The position numbers and the translations under genes were made by a program. Shown piece by piece: positions 27,066-36,240 of a stretch of 64,000 bases of DNA; the first letter of the stretch is position 1, and each line of letters begins with the position of its first letter. The DNA lies in assembly GCF_019429485.1 (NCBI RefSeq), contig NZ_JAHXZN010000001.1, positions 1-64,000 of the forward strand, read 5' to 3'. The notes beneath the pieces were generated by a model that saw only the letters and a program-made list of their open reading frames with translations, did not search any database and was not told where the DNA came from. The DNA is from Sphingomonas citri. GTDB taxonomy: Bacteria > Pseudomonadota > Alphaproteobacteria > Sphingomonadales > Sphingomonadaceae.

Positions 27066-28423
27066 CGCGCCGCGATCACGTCCGCGGTGAAGCGCGCGAC
27101 GTCGAAGCGCGCGCCGGTCGGATCCTCGCCGCGGCGAACGATCACGAGCCGCTCAGACGGCACCACCATGACATATTGTCCGCGATTGCCCTGCGCCGAG
27201 TAGCTCCCCGCGGGCAGTCCCTGGCGCGGGCCGAACAGCCAGATCGAGGCGCCGTAGCCCTCGTCGCGCTCGGGCTGAGGCAGGCGCGGCGTCGTCATGT
27301 AGCGCATCCAGCCGGCGGGCAGCAGGCGCCGCCCCTGCCACACGCCGTCCTGAAGCCAGAACTGGCCGAGCCGGGCGAGGTCGCGCGCGGTGGTCCATAC
27401 CGCGCTGGAGAGCAGGTAATTGCCCTGCCAGTCGCTCTCGACCACCGTGTGCCGCATGCCCAGCGGTGTGAGCAGCCGCCCGGGCAGTTCGCGATAGCGC
27501 GCCTCGCCGAGCGACGCGCGCAGCGCCCGCACCGCGAGCAGGATATCGTTGTTGGCGTAGCGGAAGTGCGTGCCCGGGCGCGACGACAGCGGCCAGCCGG
27601 TGGCCTGCTCGGTCACGGCGGTACCGCCGAAATACAGCGCGTCCGTGCGGTTGCCGGCGGTGTCGCTGTGGAGCCCCGAGCTCATCCGCAACAGCTGGTC
27701 GAGCGTGATCCGCGCGCGCGGGTCGCCGGGGCGGCGCCATTCGGGCACGGACGCGGGGCGCAGCGGGTCGACCCCGCTCATGCCGACCAACGTGCCGGTG
27801 ATGCTCTTCGCCACCGACCAGGTGCGGTTGGGGACATAGGGGCCGAAGCCCTCGCGGTAGCGCTCGGCGACCACCTGACCGTCGCGCAGCACGACGACGC
27901 CGAGCGTCTCGGTGCCGCGCCCGTACGCGCCCTCGAACGCGCGCGCCACCGCACCGGCTAGCGCGGGCGCGGGGCGGGGGGCGATGCCGGCGTCGCCGAG
28001 CGGCCAGCGCCGCGGGTCGGGTCCGGGTGCGCGCGGCAGTCCGGGCGCCGGAGCGCGCGCGATCGCCTCGGCACCGATCGGCGCGAGCGTGCAGCCCGTG
28101 CCCGCCGCCCAGCTGGCGTGTCGCGGCGGCTGAGCGGGATCGAAGGCGACGCTCACCGTCCGCGCCGGTCGGTCCACCCGCGCCGCCAGCGTGGGCACGA
28201 TCGCGTCATATTCCGGATAGATGCCGCGTAGCTCGAGCGTCTCGACCGAGCGCTCGCTGCGCCCGGCAGTGTACAGCCCGTCGCACAGATTGTAGGCCTT
28301 GTACCCCGCCGCGATCGCGCGCGCGTAACGCTGGTGGTCGTCGTAGCGCACAGATTGCGGCGACTGCGCCGCGGCGGGTGCGGCGAGCAGGGCGGAGAGG
28401 AGGAGCTTAGTCGCGGTGCGCAT
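27062..28423 (-). CDS. beta-lactamase-fold serine hydrolase (class C type)
   Basis: 453 residues. A signal peptide (1-20, ending AAAQ) is followed by about 150 residues without a clear motif and then the penicillin-binding-like catalytic domain: S203-V-A-K206 (the SxxK nucleophile pair) and Y289-A-N291 (YxN). DNTWSVAKSITG-like context and FRYANND resemble 6-aminohexanoate-dimer hydrolases and periplasmic esterases. Probably periplasmic, substrate unknown. The start overlaps the end of rarA by 17 bases; an ATG at 28435 is an alternative. Confidence 0.82.
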   Translation of the reverse strand: MRTATKLLLSALLAAPAAAQSPQSVRYDDHQRYARAIAAGYKAYNLCDGLYTAGRSERSVETLELRGIYPEYDAIVPTLAARVDRPARTVSVAFDPAQPPRHASWAAGTGCTLAPIGAEAIARAPAPGLPRAPGPDPRRWPLGDAGIAPRPAPALAGAVARAFEGAYGRGTETLGVVVLRDGQVVAERYREGFGPYVPNRTWSVAKSITGTLVGMSGVDPLRPASVPEWRRPGDPRARITLDQLLRMSSGLHSDTAGNRTDALYFGGTAVTEQATGWPLSSRPGTHFRYANNDILLAVRALRASLGEARYRELPGRLLTPLGMRHTVVESDWQGNYLLSSAVWTTARDLARLGQFWLQDGVWQGRRLLPAGWMRYMTTPRLPQPERDEGYGASIWLFGPRQGLPAGSYSAQGNRGQYVMVVPSERLVIVRRGEDPTGARFDVARFTADVIAAR

Positions 28424-29729
28424 GCCGCCGCTCATCCCACCAGGCGAGCCGCTCGGCAACGCGCTTCTCATAGCCGCGATCGGTCGGCGCGTAGAAGCGT
28501 TGCGGCGGCAGCTCGTCGGGCCAGTAGGTCGCGCCCGAGAAGCCGCCCTCGCTGTCGTGGTCATATTCGTAGTTCGCGCCATAGCCGATCTGCTTCATCA
28601 GCTTGGTCGGCGCGTTGAGGATGTTGGCGGGCGGCATCAGCGAGCCGGTCTCGCGCGCCACCTTCCACGCCGCCTTCTGCGCGGCATAGACCGCGTTCGA
28701 TTTGGGCGCGGTGGCGAGATAGACGCAGGCCTGCGCGATCGCCAGCTCGCCCTCGGGTGACCCGAGGAAGTCATAGGCCTCCTTGGCGGCGAGGCATTGC
28801 GCCAGCGCCTGCGGGTCGGCGAGCCCGATGTCCTCCACCGCGGCACGCGTCAGCCGGCGCAGCAGGTAGAGCGGCTCCTCACCAGCGGTGAGCATCCGCG
28901 CGAGATAATAGAGCGCCGCCTGCGGGTCCGAGCCGCGGATCGATTTGTGCAGCGCGCTGATGAGGTTGTAATGCCCCTCGCGGTCCTTGTCATAGACCGC
29001 GACGCGGCGCTGGAGGAAGCTCGACAGGCCGGCCGGGTCGAGCGGGGCAGGTAGGTCGACCGAGAAGAGCGTCTCGACCTGGTTGAGCAGGAAGCGCCCG
29101 TCGCCGTCGGCGCTCGCCACCAACGCGTCGCGCGCGGCGGGGTCGAGCGGCAGCGCGCGGCCGACCTCGGTCTCGGCGCGCGCGATCAGCTGCTCCAGCG
29201 CGGAACGGTCGAGCCGGTGGAGGATCAGCACCTGCGCGCGGCTGAGCAGCGCGGCGTTGAGCTCGAACGACGGATTCTCGGTGGTGGCGCCGACCAGCGT
29301 CACCGTGCCGTCCTCGACGTAAGGAAGGAAGCCGTCCTGCTGCGCGCGATTGAAGCGGTGGATCTCGTCGACGAAGAGCAGGGTGCGCTTGCCCAGCCGG
29401 GCATGGTCGCGCGCCTCGGCGAAGGCCTTCTTGAGGTCGGCGACACCCGAGAACACCGCCGAGATGGCGGCGAAGCGCAGCCCCACCGCCTGGGCGAGCA
29501 GCCGCGCGATCGTGGTCTTGCCGGTGCCGGGCGGCCCCCACAAGATCATCGACGAGAGCCGCCCCGCCGCCACCATCCGCCCGATCGCGCCCTCGGCGCC
29601 GGTGAGATGGTCCTGCCCGACGACCTCGTCGAGCGCGCGCGGACGCAGCCGGTCGGCGAGCGGCGCGTCGGCCGCGGCGGGCGGGTCGGGGGGAGCGGCC
29701 GGGTCGAGCCCGGCGAACAGGTCGGCCAT
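28407..29729 (-). CDS. rarA: replication-associated recombination protein A (RarA/MgsA)
   Basis: 440 residues, AAA+ ATPase of the RarA/Mgs1/WRNIP1 family that acts at stalled replication forks. Walker A GPPGTGKTT at 65-73, Walker B LLFVDEIHRFN with D121-E122, sensor 1 GATTENPSF, and the C-terminal tetramerisation part with SIRGSDPQAALYYLARM. PLADRLRPRALDEVVGQDHL is the family's entry motif. The frame is open far upstream, but ATG 29729 (MADLFAGLDP) is the natural start. Confidence 0.95.
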   Translation of the reverse strand: MADLFAGLDPAAPPDPPAAADAPLADRLRPRALDEVVGQDHLTGAEGAIGRMVAAGRLSSMILWGPPGTGKTTIARLLAQAVGLRFAAISAVFSGVADLKKAFAEARDHARLGKRTLLFVDEIHRFNRAQQDGFLPYVEDGTVTLVGATTENPSFELNAALLSRAQVLILHRLDRSALEQLIARAETEVGRALPLDPAARDALVASADGDGRFLLNQVETLFSVDLPAPLDPAGLSSFLQRRVAVYDKDREGHYNLISALHKSIRGSDPQAALYYLARMLTAGEEPLYLLRRLTRAAVEDIGLADPQALAQCLAAKEAYDFLGSPEGELAIAQACVYLATAPKSNAVYAAQKAAWKVARETGSLMPPANILNAPTKLMKQIGYGANYEYDHDSEGGFSGATYWPDELPPQRFYAPTDRGYEKRVAERLAWWDERRHAHRD

Positions 29730-29777
29730 CGCGCCGATGTAGGCGCACGCGGCCGGCGCGTCATCTCGCGATCTGAC

Positions 29778-29823
29778 GATATATCGCAGACCATCTTGAC
29801 GAAAGAGCTGTACGATATATCTT
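29778..29823 (+). promoter_or_regulatory. promoter with two GATATATC palindromes (PadR operator?)
   Basis: GATATATC occurs at 29778-29785 (inside CGATATATCG) and again at 29814-29821, 36 bases apart. TTGACG (29796-29801) and TATCTT (29818-29823) form a promoter with a 16-base spacer whose -10 overlaps the second palindrome. The PadR-family gene starts at 29850, so autoregulation is the simplest reading. The rarA start is 49 bases on the other side. Confidence 0.6.
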
Positions 29824-29849
29824 GAGCGCATCGCATAAAGGAGTCGATC

Positions 29850-30452
29850 ATGTTTGGACAGATGCACGGACACGGCCGCCACGGTGGCATGGGGCGCGGC
29901 TGCGGTTCGCGCGGCGGTCGCGGCGGCGGCTGGGAGCGGGTCGCCGCGGAGTTCGCCACCCGCTGGGACGAGGCGGCGCGCGGCGGCGGGCGTCGGCGGA
30001 TGTTCGACGGCGCCGAGCTGCGGCTGGTGCTGCTCAAGCTGATCGCGGACGAGCCGCGCCACGGCTATGAGCTGATCAAGGCGATCGAGGACCTCACCGG
30101 CGGCGCCTATGCGCCTAGCCCGGGAGTGGTCTATCCCGCGCTGTCGATGCTCGCCGAGATGGAGCAGATCGAGGAGCAGGCGAGCGAAGGCGCGCGCAAG
30201 CGCTTCGCCGCGACCGACGGGGGGCGCGCCCATCTCGCGGAGAAGGCGGCGGAGGTGGCGACACTGCTCGAGCGGCTCACCGGGCTCGGTGCCGAACGCT
30301 CGCGCGGCGACCACGCCCCCGTGCGGCGCGCGCTCCACAACCTGCGCCACGCGGTGCAGAACCGGCTGCACGGCACGGCCGACGAGGAGGAGATGTTCCA
30401 GGTCGCCGCGCTGATCGACGCGCTGGCGCAGACGATCGAGCGGCGGAAGTGA
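29850..30452 (+). CDS. PadR-family transcriptional regulator
   Basis: 200 residues. The winged-helix PadR domain spans about 50-130: LRLVLLKLIADEPRHGYELIKAIEDLTGGAYAPSPGVVYPALSMLAEMEQIE. A C-terminal helical dimerisation part follows. The first 30 residues are a Gly/His/Arg-rich stretch (MHGHGRHGGMGRG), which might bind a metal. AAAGGAG six bases before ATG is a strong ribosome-binding site. It overlaps the DUF2218 gene by four bases, a frequent pairing in alphaproteobacteria. A GATATATC-containing promoter lies upstream. Confidence 0.9.
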   Translation: MFGQMHGHGRHGGMGRGCGSRGGRGGGWERVAAEFATRWDEAARGGGRRRMFDGAELRLVLLKLIADEPRHGYELIKAIEDLTGGAYAPSPGVVYPALSMLAEMEQIEEQASEGARKRFAATDGGRAHLAEKAAEVATLLERLTGLGAERSRGDHAPVRRALHNLRHAVQNRLHGTADEEEMFQVAALIDALAQTIERRK

Positions 30453-30739
30453 GCGTCTCGGTCGCGCGCGTGCCGACGCACTCGGCGAGCCGCTATCTCC
30501 AGCAGCTCGCCAAGCACTGGAGCCACAAGATGACGGTGCGCTACTCGGCGGAGGAGGGCGAGATCGACTTCCCCAACGGCGCGCGCCTGGCGATGCGCGC
30601 CGACAGCGAGACGCTCGACGTGGTGCTCACCGTGCCGGAGGGCGAGGACGTGGCGCGGATGCGCGAGGTGGTGTCGAGCCACCTCGACCGCTTCGCCTTC
30701 CGCGAGGCGCCGCTCACCTTCGACTGGCGCGAGGGCTGA
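30449..30739 (+). CDS. DUF2218 protein
   Basis: 96 residues starting with GTG inside the end of the PadR gene (GTGA overlap). ARVPTHSASRYLQQLAKHWSHK, then FPNGARLAMRADSETLDVVL and VVSSHLDRFAFREAPLTFDWR, are the DUF2218 blocks. The family often accompanies siderophore-uptake or PadR regulator genes; its molecular role is unknown. Cytosolic. Conserved His/Lys in the first helix could bind a ligand. Confidence 0.88.
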   Translation: MSVSVARVPTHSASRYLQQLAKHWSHKMTVRYSAEEGEIDFPNGARLAMRADSETLDVVLTVPEGEDVARMREVVSSHLDRFAFREAPLTFDWREG

Positions 30740-30802
30740 GGAGGGATCACAGCCGGCTCAGCCACGAGGCGCTGGCCGGCCTCACCACCACCGTCTCGCC
30801 TT

Positions 30803-30893
30803 GTGCCCCGGCGAAGGCCGGGGCCCAGTTGGGAGGACGATGGTGGCTCTCACCTCGGCCTTCCCAGCTGGGCCCCGGCCTTCGCCGGGGCAC
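30803..30893. repeat. REP/BIME-like palindromic element, copy D (variant)
   Basis: 91 bp with arms GTGCCCCGGCGAAGGCCGGGGCCCA and its inverted copy ending CGCCGGGGCAC. It has the same architecture as the other copies (each arm self-complementary, the two arms inverted) but a different core. It lies between the convergent DUF2218 and glycosyltransferase genes. Confidence 0.75.
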
Positions 30894-30935
30894 GATTAGG
30901 TACGAGAGCGTCGCGAGCGAAAGTCGTCGACCGCG

Positions 30936-32114
30936 TCACCGCCCCGCCAGCAGCTCGCGGTACACGTCAAGCACCGCCTCGTTGGCGGTGTCCCAGCGGA
31001 AGCTCTTGGCGTGCTCGTGCGCGGCCTCGCCCATCGCGCGTCGCCGCGCCGGGTCGCGCGCCAGAGTCGCGATCGCGGCGGCATAGCCCTCGATGTCCTG
31101 CGGCGTCACCAGCAGCCCGGTGACGCCGTCGTCGAGCAGGTCGACCGCGCCGGTCGCGCGCGCCGCCACCACCGGCACGCCCGCGGCCATCGCCTCCGAG
31201 GTCACCTGGCCCCAGGTCTCGGTGACGCTCGGGTTGAACAGTAGGTCCATCGACGCCACCGCGCGGCCGAGGTCGTCGCCGCTCTGGAAGCCGGCGAAGG
31301 CGGCCTGCGGCACGCGCTCGGCGAACCAGTCGCGCGCGGGCCCCTTGCCGACGATGAGCACGCGGTGCCTGATCTCCATGGCATCGAGCCGCGCCAGCAC
31401 GTCGGCGAAGACGCCGAGCCCCTTCTCCAGCACCAGTCGCCCGAGGAAGCCGATCGCCAGTTCGTCGTCGGCGATACCGAGCGAGCGTCGCCACGCCAGG
31501 TCGCGCGCGGACGGGTGGAAGCGGCGATGGTTGACGCCGCGGCCCCAGAGCGACACCGGAGTCGTCACGCCGAGCCCGCGGATCACCTCCGCCATGGACG
31601 GCGTCGGCACCAGCACGCGGTCGGCACGGTCGTAGAAACGGCGCAGGATCCACTTGATCGCGGGCTGCACCACGGCGAGGCCGTAATATTCGAAGTAGGT
31701 CTCGAAGCGCGTGTGCACCGCCGACACCACCGGGATGCCGTGTCGCCGCGCCCAGGTCACCGCGGCATGGCCGAGGAACTCGGGCGATGACACGTGGACG
31801 ATATTGGGCGCGAACGCTTCCAGGTCGCGGCGCGGGCGCGCGGGCAGGCCACGCCCGAGCTTATATTCGCCGCGGCCGCCGGGCATCGGGATGGCGGGCA
31901 CGTCGACGACGGTGCCGCGCGCCTCGAACGCGGGGGTTGGCGTGGTCGGCGAGTAGACTCGCACCGCCACGCCGCGGTCGAGCAGGTGGCCGACAAGCAG
32001 GTTCTGCGCCTGGTTGGCGCCGTCGCGCACGTAATTGTAGTTGCCGCTGAAGAAGGCGACGCGCGGCGAGGGCGTGCCGCCGTCGGCGGCAGAGGAGGCG
32101 GGAGGCGAGCTCAT
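30936..32114 (-). CDS. glycosyltransferase family 4
   Basis: 392 residues of the GT-B fold. The N-terminal Rossmann domain starts RVAFFSGNYNYVRDGANQA; VVSAVHTRFETYFEYYG recalls GDP-mannose-dependent alpha-mannosyltransferases (MgtA/PimB-like). The C-terminal donor-binding domain has FLGRLVLEKGLGVFADVL and the EX7E-type motif in NPSVTETWGQVTSEAMAAGVPVVA. It probably adds a hexose to a lipid or glycan of the envelope. ATG 32114 is preferred to 32144. It stands alone before the Kef-type antiporter. Confidence 0.85.
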   Translation of the reverse strand: MSSPPASSAADGGTPSPRVAFFSGNYNYVRDGANQAQNLLVGHLLDRGVAVRVYSPTTPTPAFEARGTVVDVPAIPMPGGRGEYKLGRGLPARPRRDLEAFAPNIVHVSSPEFLGHAAVTWARRHGIPVVSAVHTRFETYFEYYGLAVVQPAIKWILRRFYDRADRVLVPTPSMAEVIRGLGVTTPVSLWGRGVNHRRFHPSARDLAWRRSLGIADDELAIGFLGRLVLEKGLGVFADVLARLDAMEIRHRVLIVGKGPARDWFAERVPQAAFAGFQSGDDLGRAVASMDLLFNPSVTETWGQVTSEAMAAGVPVVAARATGAVDLLDDGVTGLLVTPQDIEGYAAAIATLARDPARRRAMGEAAHEHAKSFRWDTANEAVLDVYRELLAGR

Positions 32115-32169
32115 CGCGCGCCCGCTAGCTCGTTTCTGCGGCAAAATCGCGGCTGATCGGCATCGCGGG

Positions 32170-33945
32170 TCAGGCCGGCTCGATCTCGTCGCTCCGTCGG
32201 AGCCGCCGGATGCGCGGCTCGCGGTCGAGCATCGCGACGCGCCGGATCGTCTGGCGCAGCTCGTCGCGCTTGTCGTGGATCGAGGCGATCACCGGCCCCA
32301 TTGCCACGCCGAGATCGACCAGCACCGCCTCGGACAGTTGTAGCGAGCTCTCCAGCGTCTCGGGGACGGCGTCGGTGACGCCGGCCTTGTAGAGCTCAGC
32401 GGCGTGGACCGTGTCGCGCGCGCGCGCGATGATCGGCAGGTCGGGGAAGGACTCGCGCAGCCGCCGCGCCAGCCGCACCGTCAGCACCGGATCGTCCATC
32501 GTCAGGATCAGCGCGCGCGCACTGGCGAGATCGAGCCGATCGATCAGCTCGGCGCGCGAGACGTCACCGAACACCACGGGATAGCCCGCGGCGCGCGCCT
32601 CCGCGACCGCGTCGATGTCGGCCTCCACCGCGACGAACGGCTGCTGGTGGCGCGCCAGCATGTCGGCGACGAGCTGACCGACGCGACCGAAGCCGAACAC
32701 CACCGCGCGCGTGCCCTGCTCGGCCGAGACCGCGTCGGGCAGGGGGTCGCGTCCCTCGATCCGGCGCGACACGACGCGACCCAGCTTGGCGAGCAGCGGC
32801 GTGATCGTCAGCCCGATCGCGGTGACGGTCTGCCAGAAGGCGGCGGTGGAGCCGAGGATCAGCTGCGCCTGCGCGGCGGTGGCGAGCACGATCAGCGTCG
32901 TCTCGGACGGGCTGCCCATCAGCAGGCCGGTCTCCAGCGCGATGCCGCGACGCGCGTTGGCGACGCGCAGCAGCAGGTAGGTCACCACCGCCTTGGCGCT
33001 CACCACCCCGATCACCGCGGCGAGCAGCGACCCCCAGTTCGCGAGGATCAGCTTGAGGTCGAGGCTCATTCCCACCGTGATCAGGAACACGCCGAGCGCG
33101 AGGCCCTTGAACGGCGCGGTCATCACCTCGACCTCGCTGTGATACTCGGTCTCGGCGATCAGCAGGCCGGCGAGCAGCGCGCCGACGATCGGCGACAGCC
33201 CCGCCGCGGTGGTGGCGACGCTGGCGACGATCACCACCAGCAGTGAGGCGGCGAGGAACAGCTCGGGGCTCTTGGTGCGCGCCGCCTGCGCGAACAGCCG
33301 GGGCAGCACCAGCCGCCCGCCGACGTACATCGCCATCACCGTGAGCGCGCCGCGCAGCGCGACGCCGGCGATACCGACCCAGCCGGCCGCCGCGGTCGGC
33401 GCCATCGCGCCGAGCGAGAAGATGATCGGCACCAGCGCGAGATCCTGGAACAGCAGGATGGCGAAAGCGCCGCGCCCGACCGGGCTGGACGTGCCGACCA
33501 GCGGCAGCACCAGCGCGGTGCTCGACAGCGCGAGCGCGAGCCCGAGCCCGGCCGAGCCACTCCAGTTCTGACCGAGATAGTGGAGGGTGACGCCGATCAG
33601 CAGCGCCGAGCCGAGCAACTGCATCGGCCCGGTCCCGAAGACGAGCTGTCGCATCGCCCACAGGCGCCTGAAGGAGAGCTCTAGCCCGATCGAGAAGAGC
33701 AGCAGCACGATCCCGAACTCGGCGAAGGGCTCGATCGCCTCGGGATCGGAGATGGTGAGATAGTAGAGCCATGGCGCGCGCGGCACGAGCGCGCCGAGCC
33801 CGGCGGGACCGACGAGCACGCCCACGAGGATGAACCCGATCACCGGGCTGATGCGGAAACGCGCGAACGCCGGAATGACCAGCCCCGCCGCGCCGAGGAT
33901 CACGAGCGCGTCGCTGAAGCCCTCATTCTGAAGTCCGATTGCCAT
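32170..33945 (-). CDS. kefB: Kef-type K+/H+ antiporter with TrkA-N domain (CPA2)
   Basis: 591 residues. About 12 membrane helices (1-385) form the CPA2 exchanger, with SISPVIGFILVGVLVGP-like and LLLFSIGLELSFRRL blocks. A cytosolic Rossmann (RCK/TrkA-N) domain follows, with VVFGFGRVGQLVADML as its nucleotide loop. Potassium or sodium is exchanged for protons under control of NAD(H) or glutathione adducts. ATG 33945 gives the standard N-terminus. The gene name stands for the Kef/Ybal group; the exact ortholog cannot be set by eye. Confidence 0.85.
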   Translation of the reverse strand: MAIGLQNEGFSDALVILGAAGLVIPAFARFRISPVIGFILVGVLVGPAGLGALVPRAPWLYYLTISDPEAIEPFAEFGIVLLLFSIGLELSFRRLWAMRQLVFGTGPMQLLGSALLIGVTLHYLGQNWSGSAGLGLALALSSTALVLPLVGTSSPVGRGAFAILLFQDLALVPIIFSLGAMAPTAAAGWVGIAGVALRGALTVMAMYVGGRLVLPRLFAQAARTKSPELFLAASLLVVIVASVATTAAGLSPIVGALLAGLLIAETEYHSEVEVMTAPFKGLALGVFLITVGMSLDLKLILANWGSLLAAVIGVVSAKAVVTYLLLRVANARRGIALETGLLMGSPSETTLIVLATAAQAQLILGSTAAFWQTVTAIGLTITPLLAKLGRVVSRRIEGRDPLPDAVSAEQGTRAVVFGFGRVGQLVADMLARHQQPFVAVEADIDAVAEARAAGYPVVFGDVSRAELIDRLDLASARALILTMDDPVLTVRLARRLRESFPDLPIIARARDTVHAAELYKAGVTDAVPETLESSLQLSEAVLVDLGVAMGPVIASIHDKRDELRQTIRRVAMLDREPRIRRLRRSDEIEPA

Positions 33946-34058
33946 GATCGGGGTTGTAAGCGGGATCGAGCGCGCTTGTCGCGTTGTGCCGAGAGAAAAA
34001 GTGCGGGGCCGGCGGATGGGTTGGTCGTCGCCGGTGGCCCGCTGCCGATCTCCCGAGC

Positions 34059-34155
34059 CCGTCATCCTCGCGAAGGCGGGAGTCCAGACGCGCGGACCTG
34101 AGAAGGAGCCGCGACGCCGGCGTTTATGGCTCCCGCCTTCGCGGCCATCACGAAG
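34059..34155. repeat. REP/BIME-like palindromic element, copy E
   Basis: About 97 bp, left arm CCGTCATCCTCGCGAAGGCGGGAGTCCA, right arm TGGCTCCCGCCTTCGCGGCCATCACG, diverged but still inverted. It lies in the 367-bp gap between the Kef gene start and icd end. The only other structure there is the icd hairpin at 34276; I see no gene. Confidence 0.7.
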
Positions 34156-34275
34156 GATCGTCGAAAGGAGATCGGCGACGAGCCCTCGTTGCTCCTTCCG
34201 TTCCGCCGGCGTCGCGAAGGGCGAGGCGACGCATCCGCGCTCGGCACCCTGCCTCGCGCACGTCTAGCGATCCAG

Positions 34276-34305
34276 GAGGGCGGCGCGCCGGAACGCGCCG
34301 CCCTC
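34276..34305 (-). terminator. strong hairpin after icd
   Basis: A perfect 12-bp stem (GAGGGCGGCGCG with CGCGCCGCCCTC) around a six-base loop, seven bases after the icd stop on the minus strand. No U-tract follows. Probably a transcript-end or stability hairpin. Confidence 0.6.
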
Positions 34306-34312
34306 TGTCAGC

Positions 34313-35533
34313 TCAGGCCCAGGCGGCCATCTTCTTCTCGAGGTTGACGCGCACCGCCTCGAAGAACTGCTCGGTGGTCATCCACTTCTGGTCCGGCCCG
34401 ATCAGGATCGCGAGGTCCTTGGTCATGTCGCCGCTCTCGACCGTCTCGACGCAGACCTGCTCCAGCGTCTCGGCGAAGCGGGTGACGTCGGGCGTGCCGT
34501 CGAACTTGCCGCGATACTTGAGCCCGCCGGTCCAGGCGAAGATCGAGGCGATCGGGTTGGTCGAGGTCGCCTTGCCCTGCTGGTGCTGGCGATAGTGGCG
34601 GGTGACGGTGCCGTGCGCCGCCTCGGCCTCGATCGTCTTGCCGTCGGGGGTCATCAGCACCGAGGTCATCAGCCCGAGCGAGCCGAAGCCCTGCGCGACC
34701 TGGTCGGACTGAACGTCGCCGTCATAGTTCTTGCAGGCCCAGACGAACTCGCCGTTCCACTTGAGCGCGGAGGCGACCATGTCGTCGATCAGGCGATGCT
34801 CGTAGACGATGCCGGCGGCCTTGAACTGGTCGACGAACTCGCTCTCGTACACCTCGGCGAAGATGTCCTTGAAGCGGCCGTCATAGGCCTTGAGGATGGT
34901 GTTCTTGGTCGAGAGATACACCGGCCAGTTGCGGCCCAGGCCGTAGTTGAGCGAGGCGCGCGCGAAGTCGCGGATCGACTCGTCGAGGTTGTACATGCCC
35001 ATTGCGACGCCGGCAGACGGGAAGTCGAACACCTCGTGCTCGATCGTCTCGCCGCTCTCGCCTTCCCACTTCATCGTCAGCTTGCCCTTGCCGGGCACCT
35101 TGAAGTCGGTCGCCTTATACTGATCGCCGAAGGCGTGACGGCCGACCACGATCGGGTGGGTCCAGCCCGGGATCAGGCGGGGCACGTTCTTCATCACGAT
35201 CGGCTCGCGGAAGACCACGCCGCCGAGGATGTTGCGGATCGTGCCGTTGGGCGAGCGCCACATCTTCTTGAGGCCGAACTCCTCGACGCGCGCCTCGTCG
35301 GGCGTGATCGTGGCGCATTTCACACCGACGCCATACTTCTGGATCGCCTTGGCGCTCTCCACCGTGACGGCGTCGTCGGTGGCGTCGCGGTGCTCGATGC
35401 CGAGGTCGTAATAGTCGAGGTCGATGTCGAGGTAGGGCTTGATCAGGCGCTCGCGGATCCACTCCCAGATGATGCGAGTCATCTCGTCGCCGTCGATCTC
35501 CACGACGGGCGTCTTCACCTTGATCTTGGCCAT
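34313..35533 (-). CDS. icd: NADP-dependent isocitrate dehydrogenase
   Basis: 406 residues, homodimeric type II IDH (the eukaryote-like form common in alphaproteobacteria). It oxidises isocitrate to 2-oxoglutarate in the TCA cycle. The substrate block [12 protein letters not shown], the metal-binding [10 protein letters not shown] and the cofactor block [14 protein letters not shown] are all present. The start ATG 35533 ([23 protein letters not shown]) is the family N-terminus. Single gene, flanked by palindromic repeats on both sides. Confidence 0.97.
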   Translation of the reverse strand: MAKIKVKTPVVEIDGDEMTRIIWEWIRERLIKPYLDIDLDYYDLGIEHRDATDDAVTVESAKAIQKYGVGVKCATITPDEARVEEFGLKKMWRSPNGTIRNILGGVVFREPIVMKNVPRLIPGWTHPIVVGRHAFGDQYKATDFKVPGKGKLTMKWEGESGETIEHEVFDFPSAGVAMGMYNLDESIRDFARASLNYGLGRNWPVYLSTKNTILKAYDGRFKDIFAEVYESEFVDQFKAAGIVYEHRLIDDMVASALKWNGEFVWACKNYDGDVQSDQVAQGFGSLGLMTSVLMTPDGKTIEAEAAHGTVTRHYRQHQQGKATSTNPIASIFAWTGGLKYRGKFDGTPDVTRFAETLEQVCVETVESGDMTKDLAILIGPDQKWMTTEQFFEAVRVNLEKKMAAWA

Positions 35534-35627
35534 GCCGGTGTCCTTGCTGAGAAGCGTTGCCGCGGTCGATAGGGGCAAGGGCGCGGGGGATCAACCGGGG
35601 GGTGGAAGCTCGCGCCTCTCTCCTCCC

Positions 35628-35725
35628 CCGTCATCCTGAGCTCGCCTCAGGATCCATCGCGCCGCACACTCAGCGACGGCGGTGCCTGCCGGACGGTGGA
35701 TCCTGAAACGAAATCAGGATGACGC
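35628..35725. repeat. REP/BIME-like palindromic element, copy F
   Basis: 98 bp, arms CCGTCATCCTGAGCTCGCC and its inverted partner AATCAGGATGACG, with GGATCCA/TGGATCC inside. It lies between the divergent icd and the secreted-protein gene, so it is not only a 3'-end structure. Confidence 0.85.
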
Positions 35726-35815
35726 GGGGAGGGGGATACAGCTCGAACCAGAAGATGGGAGGTTTCGGCCGCGATGCCGCGGGAGCCTTTCGCTCGCACC
35801 GCCGTTCGTATCGTG

Positions 35816-36181
35816 ATGCGAACGATCCGCTATCCCGCTCTCCTCGCCGTCCTGCTCCCCGCCCCGGCGCTCGCCGACACGCTGCCGCTCACCCGCGGCT
35901 ATTATGTCGAGACCGGGACGCCGTGCCGCGGCGCGCCGAACGTGGCGCTGCGCGACTATCAGGGCGACGGGATCGGCTCGAGCAAGGCCGGCCAGTGCCA
36001 CGCCCGCGTGCTCGCCCGGATCGGCCAGCGCTACACGCTGCGGCAGAGCTGCGTGCAATATGGCGGGCCGCGCCAGTATCGCGCCGCCGAGCGGCTCAAG
36101 ATCCGCGTCGATAGCCGCACCAGCTACACCGACCTGCGCGCCGGCGCGCATTACCGCTGGTGCCGGACGACTAACCTGTGA
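35816..36181 (+). CDS. secreted hypothetical protein, 121 aa
   Basis: A signal peptide (MRTIRYPALLAVLLPAPALAD, about 1-20) is followed by a roughly 100-residue mature domain with four cysteines, which suggests disulfides. TLPLTRGYYVETGTPCRGAPNVALRDYQGDGIG is reminiscent of small periplasmic proteins common in sphingomonads. I know no function. ATG 35774 is in frame and would add 14 residues before the signal sequence; GGGAGG lies 11 bases before it, while no clear ribosome-binding site precedes 35816. Confidence 0.6.
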   Translation: MRTIRYPALLAVLLPAPALADTLPLTRGYYVETGTPCRGAPNVALRDYQGDGIGSSKAGQCHARVLARIGQRYTLRQSCVQYGGPRQYRAAERLKIRVDSRTSYTDLRAGAHYRWCRTTNL

Positions 36182-36240
36182 CGGTGACGCCGGCGAGCAA
36201 GCGCGTTGTCACCGCGCGCGCCGGTCGATAGGACGAAGCG

